A DNA stretch of 64,000 bases, from NCBI GenBank assembly GCA_900551055.1, contig URUK01000005.1:1-64000 (forward strand). Reading direction: 5' to 3'. The notes under the pieces are model-generated. The model was not told the origin of the DNA, made no database searches, and was given only the letters and a program-made list of their open reading frames with translations. This document shows, piece by piece, positions 62,493-64,000 of this stretch. The translations under genes were made by a program, and so were the position numbers. How positions within the stretch are numbered: position 1 is the first letter of the stretch; each line of letters opens with the position of its first letter. The DNA comes from an uncultured Prevotella sp. (GTDB lineage Bacteria > Bacteroidota > Bacteroidia > Bacteroidales > Bacteroidaceae).

Positions 62493-63515
62493 TCATTTCA
62501 TGTGGCTTACAGCCTCGGCAAGGGGTGCGCTTAATGGGGGAATGCCTTGCGGAACAGTTACCGTCCGCTGCTCTTCCGCCTTCATGGCGGCCTTCATTTC
62601 TTTTTTAGTACAATGCCTGACGCCAGTTACGTAAAGCTCACCGAAGGTCTTGGCTCTAACCTTCTTGAACTTTTTTCCGGGCATTTTCAACGACATGTCA
62701 AGGTATTCATACATGCTGACAAGGTTTCTCAATGTGGGCGTTCCCTGCCGTGTGTCATACGTTTCGCCCTCTTTATAGCAATAAAAGTGAAACTTTATTC
62801 CGAAGAAGTTATATGATTTGCCCTCGCTTCCGCCACAAACGCTGTCGGTATATACTGTCAACGTCTTGGCCGCGGTGTCGTTCCTTATGGCCTGTATGGT
62901 GCCGTTGCGGCTGCACTTCACTGTTCCGCTGGCAGCCGAACCGTCTAAATAGCCCTTGTCGCGGAGCTTGTCGAGCAGGCTTCGCTTCTTCAATTTAATC
63001 AGCGTAGGACTGGTGTAATATTCCGACCGGCCGTTTTCTTTCTGTCTGATTTTGTGCAAGTTCCTTGTCGAGAGGGCCTTGCGCTTTATGCGTCCATGGC
63101 GCAGCGGTATGTAATAGTCGAACACTGCGTCGCTGAACGACGACGGAACGGAGTCCGTAATTATGTAGCTGCGCTCGTAAACGGTCATCACCAGATAGTC
63201 AGGCCGCTCGTATTTGGCTGTCACCTCGGGTATTGCATATACGTAAGGCGTCAGCCTCACCGTGCCGCCGTGTACCGTATCTGTGCGGAACTCCTTGCTC
63301 CCGTAATTGATATGCTGCACCGTCACCATGCCGTTATACCCCTTGGGCAGTGGCAATTTGCCGTCGCTATCGCTCACGCCGACGCACTTTCCGCCCTCAA
63401 TAAACACGCTTGCGGCCTGCACGGGGCTGCCGTCGGTACCGTCAACTATCCGTATCTGTGCGTTGGAACATAGCGAAATAAGTAACAGGAGAAAGCAGAT
63501 AATGTGGTATTTCAT
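62493..63515 (-). CDS. Exported carboxypeptidase-like regulatory domain protein
   Basis: A 340-residue protein with signal peptide MKYHIICFLLLLISLCSNAQ (1-20), then a CarboxypepD_reg-like domain (about 21-95, IRIVDGTDGSPVQAASVFIE). The rest, with KYERPDYLVMTVYERSYI and FFGIKFHFYCYKEGE, is not assigned to a family. It is probably periplasmic or surface-located. Function unknown. Confidence 0.78.
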   Translation of the reverse strand: MKYHIICFLLLLISLCSNAQIRIVDGTDGSPVQAASVFIEGGKCVGVSDSDGKLPLPKGYNGMVTVQHINYGSKEFRTDTVHGGTVRLTPYVYAIPEVTAKYERPDYLVMTVYERSYIITDSVPSSFSDAVFDYYIPLRHGRIKRKALSTRNLHKIRQKENGRSEYYTSPTLIKLKKRSLLDKLRDKGYLDGSAASGTVKCSRNGTIQAIRNDTAAKTLTVYTDSVCGGSEGKSYNFFGIKFHFYCYKEGETYDTRQGTPTLRNLVSMYEYLDMSLKMPGKKFKKVRAKTFGELYVTGVRHCTKKEMKAAMKAEEQRTVTVPQGIPPLSAPLAEAVSHMK

Positions 63516-63548
63516 ATCTATCGGATGTTTAAGAAAAGGGAATATGTA

Positions 63549-63681
63549 TAATTAAGAATTAAGAGTGGGGAAATTAAGAGTTAAGAATTAAGAATTAAGA
63601 AAATATGTTCTGTTGGCAAAAGGTATCTTTCTTAATTCTTAATTCTTAACTCTTAATTTCCCCACTCTTAATTCTTAATTA
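63549..63681. repeat. Inverted AGAATTA/AGAGTTA heptad repeat after bipA
   Basis: Left arm 63551-63602 and right arm 63631-63681 are complementary, including AGAGTGGGGAAATTAAGAGT and its complement. It lies 14 bases past the bipA stop and can act as its 3' hairpin. Confidence 0.85.
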
Positions 63682-63694
63682 TGAGCTTCGCGCA

Positions 63695-64000
63695 TTATTG
63701 CTTGTTCGCGCGCTTGCGTTCGTTGTGGTCGAGGATGATTTTGCGCATACGCATCGACTTCGGCGTTACCTCCACAAGCTCGTCCTCCTTGATGTATTCG
63801 AGAGCTTCCTCAAGCGAGAGGATGGTGCGCGGCACGATGCGGGCCTTGTCGTCAGAGCCGCTGGCGCGTGTGTTTGTAAGCTGCTTGGCCTTCGTAACGT
63901 TCACCACAAGGTCGTTGTCATGCACGTGTTCGCCTACAACCTCGCCGGCGTAGACCTCCTCGCCTGGGTCGATGAAGAACTTTCCGCGGTCTTGCAGCTT
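63695..64000 (-). CDS. typA: GTPase BipA/TypA, C-terminal part (cut by window edge)
   Basis: The last 101 residues of a ribosome-binding translational GTPase. DRGKFFIDPGEEVYAGEVVG followed by EHVHDNDLVVNVTKAKQLTN and SLEEALEYIKEDELVEVTP is the conserved BipA C-terminal domain, ending KSMRMRKIILDHNERKRANK. The frame is open through position 64000, so the GTPase domain lies to the right of the window. Confidence 0.93.
   Translation of the reverse strand, partial: KLQDRGKFFIDPGEEVYAGEVVGEHVHDNDLVVNVTKAKQLTNTRASGSDDKARIVPRTILSLEEALEYIKEDELVEVTPKSMRMRKIILDHNERKRANKQ

Overview
The window is about 64 kb of a Bacteroidota chromosome, most likely a Prevotella or close relative in the Prevotellaceae. 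The grounds are gene content (MurF-Alr fusion, GSCFA, DUF4954, DUF3822, DUF3667 and YfhO proteins, a class I fumarase, a large outer-membrane beta-barrel protein with a carboxypeptidase-like regulatory domain) and repeated promoter boxes of the form TAnnTTTG, the -7 element of the Bacteroidota primary sigma factor. The genus is an inference. No rRNA, tRNA, insertion sequence or CRISPR array was found.

Layout. 0-21 kb is housekeeping: a RecD-like helicase (-), a pseudopilin-like/DUF3822/rsmD operon (+), a nitroreductase, nhaA behind an attenuator-like leader, a class I fumarase, an M16 peptidase, a DUF4954 beta-helix protein, hflX, a DUF3667 membrane protein, clpB and xpt. 21.2-44.1 kb is a surface-polysaccharide (O-antigen/capsule-type) locus on the + strand. 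It opens with a NusG/UpxY-like antiterminator that carries an unusual ~330-residue C-terminal extension behind a ~400-nt leader. There follow a Wzx flippase, two F420-dehydrogenase-like/pyruvyl-transferase pairs, a Wzy-like polymerase, GT2 and GT4 glycosyltransferases, an orphan AbiGi-type protein, a frameshifted capsular transferase, an acyltransferase with an 8-G tract, an AAA/DUF4143 ATPase (-) and a radical SAM/SPASM protein. No initiating sugar-phosphate transferase and no Wza/Wzc export genes are visible, so they must lie elsewhere. 44.8-46.9 kb is a small operon (zinc ribbon + PNPOx protein, DJ-1/PfpI protein, Cys-rich protein) behind a strongly folded leader. 46.9-64 kb is mostly - strand: a COG0731-type radical SAM protein, a hexuronate-type MFS carrier, murF-alr, a GSCFA protein, a YfhO protein; then mtnN and luxS (+), a MATE exporter, an outer-membrane beta-barrel protein (+), a regulatory-like-domain protein and the C-terminus of BipA/TypA running off the right edge.

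The most striking non-gene signal is repeats. Nearly every larger intergenic gap holds one or more of: (i) arms made of 7- or 8-bp tandem units followed by the reverse-complementary arm, in several sequence families; (ii) arrays of a ~22-bp unit with a GGCC-type dyad core; (iii) MITE-like elements with long terminal inverted repeats. Types (i) and (ii) have also entered coding regions in frame (a helicase, two glycosyltransferases, the DUF4954 protein). The repeats often lie at 3' ends and between convergent genes, where their hairpins could stop transcription. Other points are possible slipped-strand sites in surface genes, a candidate small RNA near 16.1 kb, and the nhaA leader.
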